Both the position numbers and the translations under genes were made by a program. The notes beneath the pieces are model-generated. The model saw only the letters and a list, made by a program, of their open reading frames with translations. It ran no database searches and was not told the DNA's origin. From Tilletiopsis washingtonensis (lineage: Eukaryota; Basidiomycota; Exobasidiomycetes; Entylomatales): a DNA stretch of 59,703 nt. The DNA lies in assembly GCF_003144115.1 (NCBI RefSeq), contig NW_020311999.1, positions 1-59,703 on the forward strand. Direction: 5' to 3'. Position 1 is the stretch's first letter. Each line of letters begins with the position of its first letter. Positions 30,779-41,993 of the stretch are shown here, one piece after another.

Positions 30779-33489
30779 TCACATCTGCGTCTCGGCCTCG
30801 GCCGCGTCTGGGTCTGCCGGTGCGACCGCATTGACGCCCTCCGCCGGTGCCTTGTCTTTCCGCTGTGCTGAGCCCCGCTCGATGTCCCCTGCGTTGTCGA
30901 TGCCGTCCTCGGGCATGACGCTCAGCGCGCGTGTGAGCTCGTCGACGGCCGTCCACAGCGTGCCCTGCACGCGCCCAAGCAGGCGCAGGCGCTCCTCCAG
31001 GCCACGGCGCGTGCCGCGCGACAGCTCGCGCAGCTGCTCCGGCGACAGCTCGTCGAGCAGCTGCACGCCGCCCGACGGGCCGGCGAGATGGCCGTTGGCA
31101 GCGAGCCCGACGCCGAGCGGGCCGTCCATGGCGGCAGACGAGGGCGTCAGCAGCGGGTGCGGCAGGCGAGCCTCGTACTCGTCCGCATAGGCCGGAATGA
31201 GCGCCGGGTCGAAGAGCGGCACGAGATGCGGCGCGGCCAGCGAGGCGTGCGGCGCGGAAGGCACCTGCGACGAGGGACCAGCGGCGGGCGCCGGCGCTGG
31301 CGCAGCACGCGAGGGGCCCGCGTCAGACTCGAGGCCAAAGCGTCGCAGAGCGGCCCTGCGTGCTGCCTCTCGTGCATCGAGCGGGTCCGACGAGTCGCCC
31401 GGCGCGGTGTCTTGCTCGTGTGTCGGCTGGACACCTGCGGGCGCCTCGGCAGCGCCGCTGCTCTCGCCCGCTGGCGCGGAGGCATAAGGCACGCCAAAGG
31501 TCCACGGCGGAGGCGGCGCGCGCCGCGTATCCCGTCCGGACGTCGACGGCAGCTGCCACATGTTAGGAGCCTGAGCAGCCGCGCCCGCTCCTTCGCCAGC
31601 GCCGCGGAGGAACGAAGCGGCAATCGCTCGGCGCAGCTCTGTCGGCGTATCGCGCGCATCGAAGATGCCGGCGCGAGCTGCTGACGGCGCCGTGGCCTGT
31701 GCAGCCCCTGGCCGCTCTGCAGCCTGCGCAGCTGCTGGCGGCGGCGCGTTGCGGTTCGCGTAGTCCTGAACAAAGGCGCGAATCGCGGGGTGCAGGTGTC
31801 CTTGGTCGCCGGCATTGCCGCCCGCCGCAGGTGCAGCAGGCACGGCAGCCGGCTGTGGAGGCGGTGCAGCTGCCCGCGGCGGCGGCGGCGGCGGCGGCGG
31901 CGGCTGGTCGAAGACGGTGCGGCGGCACGTCGGGCACGACTGCTGCCGCTCGAGCCACGACCGCAGGCAGTGGAAGTGGAAAATGTGCCCGCACGGCAGC
32001 TTCTTGGGCGTCTCGTTGGGCCCCGCCGGTGCTGGTGCTGCCGGCGCCTCGGCCGCGGCATCACGAGCCGCCGCGTCGGCCGCGCCACGCACCATCATCT
32101 CCTCGCGGCAGATGATGCAGGTGCCGTCGCCCGAGTCGAGCTCCTGCGCGGTGGCGTCGGGGAAGCGGCGCTCCATGTTGCGCGTCGCCGCGCGGTAGCG
32201 GAAGAAGTGCTGGATGCGGCTGAGGAAGGAGCGCGCCGTGAAGAAGACGTCGCGCACCATGTTCAGCGGGAAGCCGTAGTACGTCAGGATGAGGAAGAAG
32301 AACGTGAGGTACGTGGTCAGCTTGAGGAAGTCTGCGGCAGGGGTCAGCAGTGGCAGTGAGCGGACGACAGGACTGGCCGCACCGGTGATGACGTCGACGG
32401 CAAAGATCCACATGCTCTTGGCCTCCCACGGCTCCTGCTGGCGCACGTCGTACGTGTTGATGGCGTACTTGGCCATGGTGCTGAGCAGCTGCGCGGTCAG
32501 GATCATGAACTGGGCGGGCGTGTCAGCCAAGCCCGAGCGGCGCCACCGCACGCCTCGGCTCACCTCGGACGCAAAGATGATCATGACCCCGACGCGCTCG
32601 CGCTGCAGGAGGATAACCTCGACGGCGAAGATGACGAGCGACACGTCGACGCAGAGCAGCGTCCAGAAGAGGCAGTTCATGCGCACGTGGAAGCTCAGCG
32701 GGATCGTCGGCGCCTGCTCCATCTGAGGTGTGTGTGAGCGGGGGGCATGAAGGTGCGTGCTGGCCGACGCAGCTTGCAGCTCGCCGCTCAAGGAAGCCAG
32801 CCCAGCACTCACCCACTCGACGCGGTCGGAGCTGAGCCAGTGGAACACCTTGAGGAAGAGCAGCGTGCCGAACATGAGGATGAACCAGGCATCGAAGCTG
32901 TCGCGGAAGATGGTCATGGCGATGAGCGACTCGGTGACGGCGTACCACGAGCGCTCGTAGAGATGCTGCGGGCGTGTGTCAGTATGCAGGGCGGGCCCGT
33001 CGCGGCAGAGCGACCGCGTCAACGCTAGCTGCTGTGGCCCCACCGCTGCAGCGCCGACTCGCAGCTGAGCCGGGTGTCTGCCAGCCGCAACAGCACCAGC
33101 GGTGTGCCGGCCGGTCTCGCCGACGCATCGCCAGCCGCAGCTGTGTGATCTACGTGCAAGCCATACCACCGCGTCGCCGTCGCCCCTGTGCACGCCTCAC
33201 CACCGCGCACGCCCCTCCTGCTCACCTCAATCTCGACGGCCCGCAGCGGCCCAAAGAAGGCCTTCTGGCACGCCTTGCCAAAGAGCAGCGTGAGAAAGAC
33301 GGCCCAGTTGAGCAGCACGAGCATGCAGCCGTTGCTGCGTGCCAGCAGCACGGCGGCGCTGTAGAAGTTCGGGCGGCGGTGCAGCGCGGCGACGACGACG
33401 GCGGCGGCGGCGCCCGACGACACGGCGCCGTAGAGGGCGATGCGGCGGCCCGTCAGCGCCGACGCGGCGGCAGCAGCGGGCGCGGGCAT
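30779..33489 (-). CDS. HRD1: Hrd1 ER-associated RING E3 ubiquitin ligase
   Basis: Five exons: 33489-33226, 32965-32813, 32722-32564, 32509-32383, 32331-30779; 751 aa. The N-terminal half is multi-spanning, with the family's conserved FFGPLRAVEIEHLYERSWYA and MTIFRDSFDAWFILMF segments, then a RING-H2 (CIICREEMM, then LPCGHIFHFHCLRSWL and CPTCRRTVF). The loop between the second and third zinc ligands has an Ala/Pro-rich insert of about 30 residues. Hrd1 forms the retrotranslocation channel and ubiquitinates misfolded ER proteins. The cytosolic tail (about 400 aa) is proline/alanine-rich, beginning with a run of eight prolines, and ends in a helical stretch (LSPEQLRELSRG...LLGRVQGTLWTAVDEL) that may bind partners. 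Intron 1 is long (260 nt) and falls between FFGPLRAVEIE and HLYERSW. Confidence 0.92.
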
Positions 33490-34279
33490 GGCGGCGACGC
33501 TGCGACGCTGCAGCAGCGGCAGTAGAGCGGCCGGGTGTAGAGGATGTGGGTGTCGGGAGGCAGGCGACGTCCAACACCGACGCAGCACGCCGTGCGCCTC
33601 GCGTAGCGCGGCCCGCGTGACGTGGAGGGCGCGCGCGCTGGCTGCAGCTCGCAGGCACGCCGCGCCACGCCGGCCGTCCTCCTCCTCGCACCGACATTGC
33701 TGGCAACGCTTCCACAAGTGCGGCGCAGAAGCAATGGCTCGCCCTAAGCGTGCCTAATGGCGGCCAGTAGCCAGCATCAGGCGGCCTCGAGGGGCGCAGC
33801 CGCGCGGGAGCCTGCGCACCCGCTGCTCCCACGCCCCGCGCTTGGACGGCGCCGAAGCGAGCGGCGCGCCCCCTGCGCCGAGCCGCTGTCACGCGCGTGA
33901 TGCTTGCGTGAGCGACCCACATCTCGCCCCCTGCCTCACGACCACATCAGCCCGTCAGCAAGCACGCACAGCAAGCTCAACCCTCTCGCTCCGCAGCGGA
34001 CGATCGTTTGGCCCCGCTGAGACAGACGATCAGAGCATCCTTGAGGCTCAGTGCGCCGCACCGGTTGCTCACAATCTCGACGTGTGGAGGCTGCACGCCC
34101 AGGGCCGGCGTGCACGCGACTGCGAAGCACCAATACCCCAGCTAGCAGCTCCGGCCTTCCAGCGCATTCACTCGCCTCTCCTCACAGCCCGCTCAGCGCT
34201 GCCCATCGTGCTGCTGGCACGGCGCGCGCAGGGTCGGCGTCTCGCCGTCCTTGCCTCGCAGGCTGCGCCACGCCGCGGC
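33490..34279. other. Divergent intergenic region
   Basis: A 790-bp interval between HRD1 and the lipase gene. The reading frame of the lipase stays open upstream to about 33842, but that extension has no start context or motif and I do not include it. No other gene is seen; two promoters are expected here. Confidence 0.5.
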
Positions 34280-36660
34280 ATGGCCAAGCCTTCGCTCGCC
34301 GACTGGACCGGCCTCTTTGGCGCACCTCGCACGTCCGCCGACTCGGGCGATGACGGTGCGCGGCGACGCAGCAGCGAGGGCAGCGTGCCGCACCTGGCCG
34401 GCGTCTCGCTAGCCCGCGCACGCGAGCGCGCCGCGCAGGGCGTCTCGCAGGCCGAGCAGAACCTCGTGCACACGCACCACGACGGGCCCGTGTACCAGCC
34501 GCGCCACGCCCGCGTGCAGAGCACCGACTGCAGCGGCCCGCTGCTGCATCCCCTGCCGCAGGTCGCCCGTCGCGGCTCAGACGACCTGCGCGCGGCGCTG
34601 GCAGAGGCGCAGGCCGAGCTGGTGCCAGCACTCGTAGCCGCCCCGCCGCCAGCGCACCTCATGCCGACACACGCGCGCAGCCGCGAGAGCTCCAACGACG
34701 GCTCTGCCATCTCGCGGCCGCACACGCCGGCGAGTCGGTCCATCGAGCCGCAACTGCCGCCAAGCTGGCTGGCAGCGCGCGGCGCAGGCGGCTCGCCGGC
34801 TGCTCCCAACGTAGACTCTGGCTCGCCGCCGCGTGCAACACGCCCGCCCTCGCTGCTGCGCTCGCTCAGCTCACGCAGCATACACGCCGCACCGCCAGCG
34901 CTTGCATCGGGCAGCACGGCACAGCTCCTGCGCAGCACGGCACAGCTCCTGCGCAGCACGGCGACCGGCATCATCAGCTCGCCGACAGAGCCGCGGGCGC
35001 CCACGCTGCCGCCAACCTCGCTGCATGCCGGTGACGCGCGGCCGTTTGCCACGCTCGCGCGCCCCGGCGAAGAGGCCGCGCCGTCGTCCGACTACGACGG
35101 CTCGACGGCAGCGTCTGACCTGCGCGAGCGGCGCGCGTCGTCCGACGACGTGGCGGACCAGCCGTCGATCTGGGACATTGCGTCCGCCAGCCTGGGCCTG
35201 GCGCCCGACGTGCACGGCGAGCACGCGCACGAGGCAGAGACGGGCTCGGGCTTCTACGGCGCCATGGAGCGGCTGCGCGCCACGCTCGGCCTCGACAAGG
35301 ACGGCGGCGACTGGATCCAGAGCCACCGCAGCGCGCTGGACGCGGCGCTTGCCAAGGCGACTGCGGCGGCAGCGAGCGGCACGGCAGCACCCGACTCCGA
35401 AAAGCCCGAGGGCAAGTCGGTGCACATCCATCCCTCCAAGGCGCAGAAGGAGGCCAGTTCGGACAAGGTGCCGCTCGTGTTTGCGCACGGCCTCTTCGGC
35501 TTCGACCAGCTGGCGCTGGGCCCCAAGAGCATGCCGCTCATCTTCAACTACTGGCGCGGCATCACCGAGGTGCTCAAGGAGCGCGGCACCGAGGTGCTCG
35601 TGGCGCGCGTGCCGGCCAGCGCCAGCATCCAGGAGCGCGCCGAGGCGCTGCGCGATGTCATCGAGCGGCACTTTGGCGGGCGCGAGATCAACCTCATCGG
35701 GCACAGCATGGGCGGTGAGTGTGGCGTGCCGGTGGCAGGGCGTGTGCTCACCACGCGTAGGACTCGACTCGCGCTACCTCATCTCGCGCCTCGAGACGAG
35801 CTTCACCGTCAAGTCGCTCACGACGATTGCGACGCCGCACCGCGGATCTGTGCGTGCCGCGTGCGGTGTGTGGCGCGCTGCTCGCTGACTGCCTGCCTAG
35901 CCATTCGCCGACTACATGCTGCAGGTGCGCTGGCGCCGGCGTCCCGCAATGATGCCGAGCTGACGGGTGTGTGAGCAGCAAGTGATCGGCAAGGACAACA
36001 TACCCAGCCTGCTCTCGCTCGTGCGCGCCGTCGGCATCCCCGGCGGCGGCAAGGCGTTCGAGCAGCTGCAGCTCGCGGACATGGCCAAGTTCAACGAGGA
36101 GGTGAGCGGCGGCGCGTGTGTCGACTAGGTCCGCCAGCTGACCACGCGTGACCAGACGCCCAATCGCGAAGGTGTCCGCTGTGAGCATTGCCGTGTGCGG
36201 AGTGTCGACGGCTGCTGATGCTCCGCCGCAGACCTGTCCTACGGCGCTGCCTTCATGCCAGGTGAGTGACGATGCAGTGTGCCCGGCGCTGTGCTGACAG
36301 CACCGCAGGCTTTCTCTCGGAGTTCCGCATCCCGCACGGCATCATCTTTGCGCAGGAGGGCCCCAACGACGGGCTCGTGAGCTGCTCCAGCGCCGAGTGG
36401 GGCGAGTACCGCGGCACGCTCGCGGCGAACCACCTCGAGCTGATCGGTGAGCCCGCGCGGTGCTCCTGCCCGGGCCGCTACTCACGCCCCGCTGGCAGGC
36501 TGGATCAACGAGCTCAAGACGCGCTGGAACCGCATGACGGGCGGCAGCGAGCCGTTCGACCCGAAGAAGTGAGGCGCGCAGGCACAGCGTGGGCTCGCAC
36601 CGACGCTGACGCTCGCGCAGGTTCTTCCTCGAGGTCTGCGAAGAGGTCGGCAGCGCGTAG
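34280..36660 (+). CDS. TGL2: Tgl2-like alpha/beta-hydrolase lipase
   Basis: Nine exons: 34280-35714, 35761-35849, 35901-35924, 35979-36101, 36156-36171, 36232-36261, 36309-36446, 36499-36568, 36621-36660; 654 aa. VFAHGLFGFD carries the oxyanion region, INLIGHSMGGLDSRYL the nucleophile (Ser476) and TIATPHRGSPFADY follows, as in yeast Tgl2 and related triacylglycerol lipases. GPNDGLVS and NHLELIGW supply the probable acid and histidine. Yeast Tgl2 is mitochondrial. Here the catalytic domain is preceded by nearly 400 disordered Ser/Pro/Ala-rich residues, much longer than in yeast, and no clear targeting signal is seen, so location is open. A 21-bp in-frame repeat (from 34911) gives a doubled STAQLLR. 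The exons of 24, 16 and 30 nt are supported by the continuity of the fold. The convergent ARO7 stops 78 nt away. Confidence 0.87.
34911..34963. repeat. 21-bp in-frame tandem repeat in the lipase gene
   Basis: Two copies of GCAGCACGGCACAGCTCCTGC (34911-34931, 34932-34952) and the first half of a third. The length keeps frame and encodes repeated STAQLLR in the disordered N-terminal part of the Tgl2-like protein. Confidence 0.85.
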
Positions 36661-36738
36661 CGCGCGATCCTGTGCGCAATGCCGCGCCGCCTGCACCATC
36701 TTGCCTGATAGACCTGCCTAATCGTACACCGCATGACA

Positions 36739-37792
36739 TTACGATGCTCGAGACTGCCGCAGCTCCTCGATGTCGGCCTCGCTGAGGCCGTCGAGTCTGC
36801 ATCTGAAGCGTGAGCAGAAGTCAGAGCGGACGTAGACGGAGTGACGCACCGCTTCAGCAAGTAGTCGACCTGTGCGCAGCTCGTCAGCAGGACGCACGTC
36901 GCGCACACCGGCACGGCTCACCTCGACCACCTTTGTCTCTGGGATGACAAACTCGCGATACAGCCGCACGACCTCCTTTGCGTCGATCTTGCGGCGGCTC
37001 TCGTCGCCCGTGTTCAGGTCCTGCCCGTACACCTCGGCCTTGCCCTCGAGGCGCACGAGCAGCGCCGCCTCGACGGCGGGCTTGGTGATGAGCGCCTCGA
37101 GCGCGTCGCGGTCGCGGCTCTGGATCGGCCCGATGAACGAGGCGGGCGCGGAGCGGAACTTGGACTCGGACACGAACATGCCTGGTGCACGTCAGCGGCA
37201 CGGCGCTGGCGACCGTGGCTCTCGACGCACCAAAGTGTATCCGGCGCGACAGGGCCGAGAGCACCTCGACGTCGCGCGTCGCCGCACTGCCGTACTGCCC
37301 GTCGTCGCCCATCTCGACGCGCCGCGTGATTGTGGGCACGACCTCGTCGCGGTACCACTCCCAGATGCGCTTGTTGTCGTTGACGACGGAGCGCTCGTAC
37401 AGCACCTTGGGGTACTCGATCGGCGGCAGGATGGGCTTGGGCAGCAGCGCCGGGTCGGTGAACGGGTACTCGTCGGGCGACTCGTAGCGCCGGCACTTGG
37501 CTGCAAGATGAGGATGGTAAACGAAGGGTGCCGCTGGTGTGCGCCTTCACATCCCCTCACCATGCGCCGCCTCCGTCTCGCGCAGGAACCACTCGACCCA
37601 GCTGCCGTCCCACTGCTCGCGCTCCTTGAGCTCCTTGAACGCGCCGGGCTCGTACATGCGCGCATTCTTGGCAAACTGCGCGCGCTCGATGAGCTGGAAG
37701 AGGATCGTGTCCTCGAGGCGCTGCAGCACGGCGCGGATGTGGTCGAGCGAGAGCAGCGGCGAGGAGAGGTGCGGCGGGAAGGGGTCCGTCAT
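36739..37792 (-). CDS. ARO7: Chorismate mutase
   Basis: Five exons: 37792-37561, 37500-37231, 37181-36922, 36869-36850, 36802-36739; 281 aa. The helices [44 protein letters not shown] (shifted), [28 protein letters not shown] and MFVSESKFR match the all-helical AroQ-type chorismate mutase of yeast Aro7, including the catalytic arginines/lysines and the TRDVEVL region. The enzyme turns chorismate into prephenate on the way to tyrosine and phenylalanine; the yeast enzyme is inhibited by tyrosine and activated by tryptophan. No signal peptide is present, so this is the biosynthetic cytosolic form, not a secreted effector. Exon 4 has only 20 nt (VDYLLKR). It shares a 247-bp divergent promoter with SRS2. 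Confidence 0.93.
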
Positions 37793-38039
37793 GGCGGGCA
37801 GCGAGGGTGTGGTGGAGAGAGAGGCGCCAGCGAGTGCGCGGCCGTGTGATCGGTGCGCTGGCCGGGACTCGGGCTGGCCGCTCGCCGCACAAGTGTTGGT
37901 CTGGTGACGCGACGTGTAGAGTGGTGGCGCGGCCGGCCTCCTTCGCTGCCACATCACCCTGATGCTCCTGGCCAGAGCCTGCGCACCCCGCCGCTTCTCG
38001 CACATCTCGCGGCTACTGCACATCACACACGCACGCAGC
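37793..38039. promoter_or_regulatory. Compact divergent promoter of ARO7 and SRS2
   Basis: Only 247 bp separate the start codons of ARO7 (minus) and SRS2 (plus). An ATG at 37962 opens a frame that runs into SRS2 and adds 26 residues, so the transcription start for SRS2 decides which protein form is made. Confidence 0.5.
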
Positions 38040-41000
38040 ATGGCCGGCGCGGCGCCGCCGCCGTACCTCGCAGCGCTGTCGCCGGCGCAGCTCGAGGCCG
38101 CGACGGCGCCGCCGTCGAGCCCGCTGCAGATCCTCGCCGGCCCGGGCTCGGGCAAGACGCGCGTGCTCACGAGCCGCGCCGCGTGGCTCGTGCTCGAGCG
38201 CAAGATGCTCCCCGAGGACGTCGTCGTCATCACCTTCACGAACAAGGCGGCGGGCGAGATGCGCGAGGTGCGTGTGGGGCGCGCTGCCGGGTGGAGGCGT
38301 GCTGATGCTCGTGCGTGCAGCGCCTGCACAAGCTCATCGGGCCGGACCGGACCAGCCGGCTTGTGCTTGGTGAGTGTGGGCAGGGCCACCGTTACTGCCG
38401 CGCTGACGCCGCGCAGGCACGTTCCACGCCACAATGGTGCGCTACCTGCGCCGCTTCGGGCGCCTCATCAACCTGCCCAACAACTTCTCCGTGCTCGACG
38501 CCGACGACAGCAAGAAGGCCATCAAGGAGGCGCTCAAGACGTTCGACGGCGCGCCGATGGGTATCACGCTCAAGCCCGAGCAGTGCATCAACGAGATTTC
38601 GCGCGCCAAGTCGCGCGAGGAGGACGCGCAGGCGTTCGCCACGCGCCTCAGGCGCGAGCAGGCGACAGACGCCAGCAGCGTCGCCGTCAGGCTCGCCGTC
38701 GCCGAGGTGTACTTTGAGTACGAGGCGGCGCTGGAGCGCATGAACGGGCTCGACTTTGACGACCTGCTGCTCAAGGGCTGCGCCCTGCTGCGCCAGCCGG
38801 GCGTCGTGAGCAACGTGCTGCACGTGCTCGTCGACGAGTTCCAGGACACCAACACGACGCAGTACACGCTCATGTCGCTCTTTGCCGCCGCGACGACGTC
38901 GAACCTGCTCGCCGCGCCCGGGCTCCTGCCGCCCGGCGGCTGGACGTCCGAGGACACGCAGGCCGTCGGCCTGAGCATCGTCGGCGACCCCGACCAGTCG
39001 ATCTACGCGTGGCGCAACGCCGAGGTGACGAATCTGGAGAAGATGTTCGGCATGTTCTCGGGCACACGGCGCGTCAAGCTGGAGGAGAACTTCCGCAGCA
39101 CCGGCGCGATCCTCGAGGCCAGCCTGCGCGTTGTCGAGCAGGGTGAGGCGCATGCGCGAGTGTCGCATGCATTGCTGACGCCTGTCCTGCAGACACGGAG
39201 CGCGTCGCCAAGGGCCTCTACACGTCGCACCCCGCCGGCGTGCCCGTCGTGCTCAAGGAGAACGCCTCGGCCAGCGCCGAAGCGGCCTTTATCGCGACCG
39301 AAGTCAAGCGGCTGGTTGCGCATACCGGCGGGCTGCTGGATTACAACGACGTGAGGCGCTGCCACGCGGCCACTGTCTTCCCGCGCTGACACTGCGTCTA
39401 GTTCGCGGTGCTGCTGCGCTACAACGCCCTCTCGCGCGAGGTCGAACGCAGCCTGCAGCAGGAGCGCATCCCGAGCCGCATGGTAAGGCGTGTGTCGCAC
39501 TCGCGCCGGCCCGCCCGCTTACCTGCCTGCAGCTCGGTGGCTCCAAGTTCTTTGACCGAGTCGAGGTGAGGCCAGTCGTGTCAGGAAATGGGCAGCGCTG
39601 ACGCTACTCCAGATCAAAGACCTGCTCGCCTACCTGACGCTCGCCGAGAACCCCAGCTACACGCCGGCGTTCGTGCGCGTCGTCAACGTGCCCAAGCGTG
39701 CCATCGGCGAAAAGTCCGTGCAGGACCTGCTCGCCAAGGCGGAGGAGCTCGGCGTCGCGCCGATGACCCTCGCAGAGTCGATCGTGAGCGGCAGCAAGAC
39801 GATCAAGGGCGTCAAGCCCGGCGTGAGCAAGGCGCTCAAGGGCTTTGTGGAGGCGGTGGCGCGTGTGCGGAGCAAAGCCGCCAAGGTGAGCACGCTGCGG
39901 TTGACATGCCTGCTCACGCTGACGCTCGCCACAGGGCGCGGCCGTGTCGGCGCTGATCCACGCCGTGGTCAAGTCCGTCGGCTACGAAGCGCACCTGCAG
40001 AAGATTGGCGAATACGAGTCGCGCTGGGAGAACGTCAAGGAGCTCATCAACTTTGCCGACCTCGTCGCCGAGAGTGTTGTGTCAGGCGCCGACGAGGACG
40101 AGGTGGCGCAGCAGATCCGGCGCGCGCGCGACGCACTCGAGCTGGACCGGCTTGATGAGGACGAGGTGGAGGCAGGCGAGGAGGACGAAGACGACGGCAT
40201 GGGCCTCAGCGACGACGAGGCGCCGGCTGCGGCGCGTGTCAAGCCGGAGGCCGGCCGAGCGGCGTTCACGAGCGGCGCCGCGCTCAAGCGCATGGCGGCT
40301 GAGCCGGACGAGGCTGATAACGACGTGGAGCACGTCAGCACGCGCGAAAAGCGTGCGCGCCGCCAGGCCCCGCCTGTGAAGCCCGAGCCCGCCGACGTCA
40401 AGCCGCGCATCCGGGCCGCTCCGCAACTGGGCGCATCGAAAGACAGCGCCATCGAGCTGGACCTCACCGACGACGACGACGACGAGGCAGGCTCGTCAAG
40501 CGGTGACGACTCGGCCAAGGCGCTGGCGCCGTCGCCCGACGGCCCGCCGAGCGCCCTGCGCACGTTCCTGCAGGCCTGCACGCTGAGCACCGACATGCAA
40601 AACGAGGGCCAGGACGAGGGCCCAAAGGTGACGATCGCCACGTGCCACGCCGCCAAGGGCCTCGAGTTCGGCGTCGTCTTTGTCGTCGGCGTCGAGGAGG
40701 GCAACATGCCGTTCTACCGCAGCACCGAGCCGGCTGAGATCGCCGAGGAGCGGCGCCTGCTCTACGTCGCCTGCACGCGCGCCCAGTGCATGCTCTACCT
40801 GACGCACGCGGCCGAGCGCTTCATCGGCGGTGGCGGACGAGACGCTGCAGAGCGCTCGCTCTCGCGCTTCGTCGCGCCGCTGGCCGAGCGCGGCAAGCAC
40901 CGTGGCGGCACTGGCCCGCCGGCCGGGGCCAAGGCGTCTGGCGCGGGCGGCAGCAAGAGCAAGGCAAAGGCCGCGTCGATTCCCTGGAACGGCAGCACGC

Positions 41001-41853
41001 GGCCGGCCATCGACGCGGGCATCTGCCGCGACCTCGCGACGGTCCTCGAGCGGCCGCTGCCGGACGGCCACGAGGAAGCGATGGTCAAGATGAAGAAGGA
41101 CTTGTGAGTTGCTAGACAGGACGCGCCGCTGCGGCGCTGACACCTTCCGCAGCGAGGCGACCACGACGGCCGCGGCGATCAGGCGCCCAGAGCCAGTCAG
41201 CCGCTCGGCCATGTCGCAGTACGGGTCTGGCTACGGCTCCGGCTACAGCTCGCACGGCTCGCAGGAGTACAGCGGCGACGGCGGCTTCGGCGGCTTCGGC
41301 GGCTCCGGAGGGTATCGGCAGAACAGCGCAGGCAGCAGCAGTGCTGGCGGCTACCAGGGCTACCAGCGCTATCAGAGCTACAGCACGTACAGCGCCGCGG
41401 GCCGCTCGACCGGCGCCTCGAGCGGCGGCCAGGTGTACGACGTCAAGCGCAGCAAGCCGAGCTTCAACCCGCCGGGCTTCTCTTCCGCGGCGCGCCTGCG
41501 TGCCGCGCCGAGCAGCACAGGCCGCGAGCTGCTGGAGGAGGCCGGCCTTGGCTCCGACGGCGGCATCGTGGTGGAAGGCGACGCGCCGCTCAAGCCGCGG
41601 CCGAAGGCTGATCTGGCGAGCTTCGAGGTGCGTCTGCCGTGCCAGGCCCGCGCGACTCGTACTCATCCCCGCGCAGTCTGCCAACTCGGCCTCGCTTTCC
41701 AGCTTCATGGACCTCCTGCCGCCGGCTGCCGGGCCGAGCGCCACCAGCAGCACGCCGCAGATTCGCAATCCCGCGACTTCTGGCGGCCGCAGGCTCGGCA
41801 CCGGCCGCCCGCGCCCAGCTGGCGCACCCGGCGCCAAGCGTGCGGCACCCTGA
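38040..41853 (+). CDS. SRS2: Srs2-like UvrD-family DNA helicase
   Basis: Ten exons: 38040-38267, 38321-38369, 38417-39142, 39193-39350, 39402-39482, 39533-39565, 39613-39885, 39935-41103, 41153-41627, 41677-41853; 1122 aa. All superfamily-1 helicase motifs are visible: LSPAQLEAA (Q motif), GPGSGKT (Walker A, residues 34-40), [56 protein letters not shown] and [11 protein letters not shown]. Srs2 is a 3'-5' helicase that removes Rad51 from single-stranded DNA and so limits recombination. Between motifs IV and V lies an acidic insert with [14 protein letters not shown], a possible SUMO-interacting site. After the helicase core comes a Gly/Ser/Tyr-rich stretch ([13 protein letters not shown]) and a basic tail. 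A UvrD helicase in this position could also be a Pcr-type bacterial import, but the many introns and architecture fit fungal Srs2. Confidence 0.92.
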
Positions 41854-41993
41854 TCGAAACGAGCACGACGAACATCAACGCGCCCCTGCATTTCACGTGT
41901 ATAATAGGCAATAGAATCGACAACGACGACGAGCAGGCGGCTTTTGGTATGCTTGCGAGGGAACAGCGGCGGTCATTAGATGCGAGAGAGTGG

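Noticed and set aside
33842-34279. Upstream extension of the lipase reading frame
   Set aside because: The frame is open, but it begins without a suitable ATG, has no conserved sequence and lies in the HRD1/lipase promoter region.
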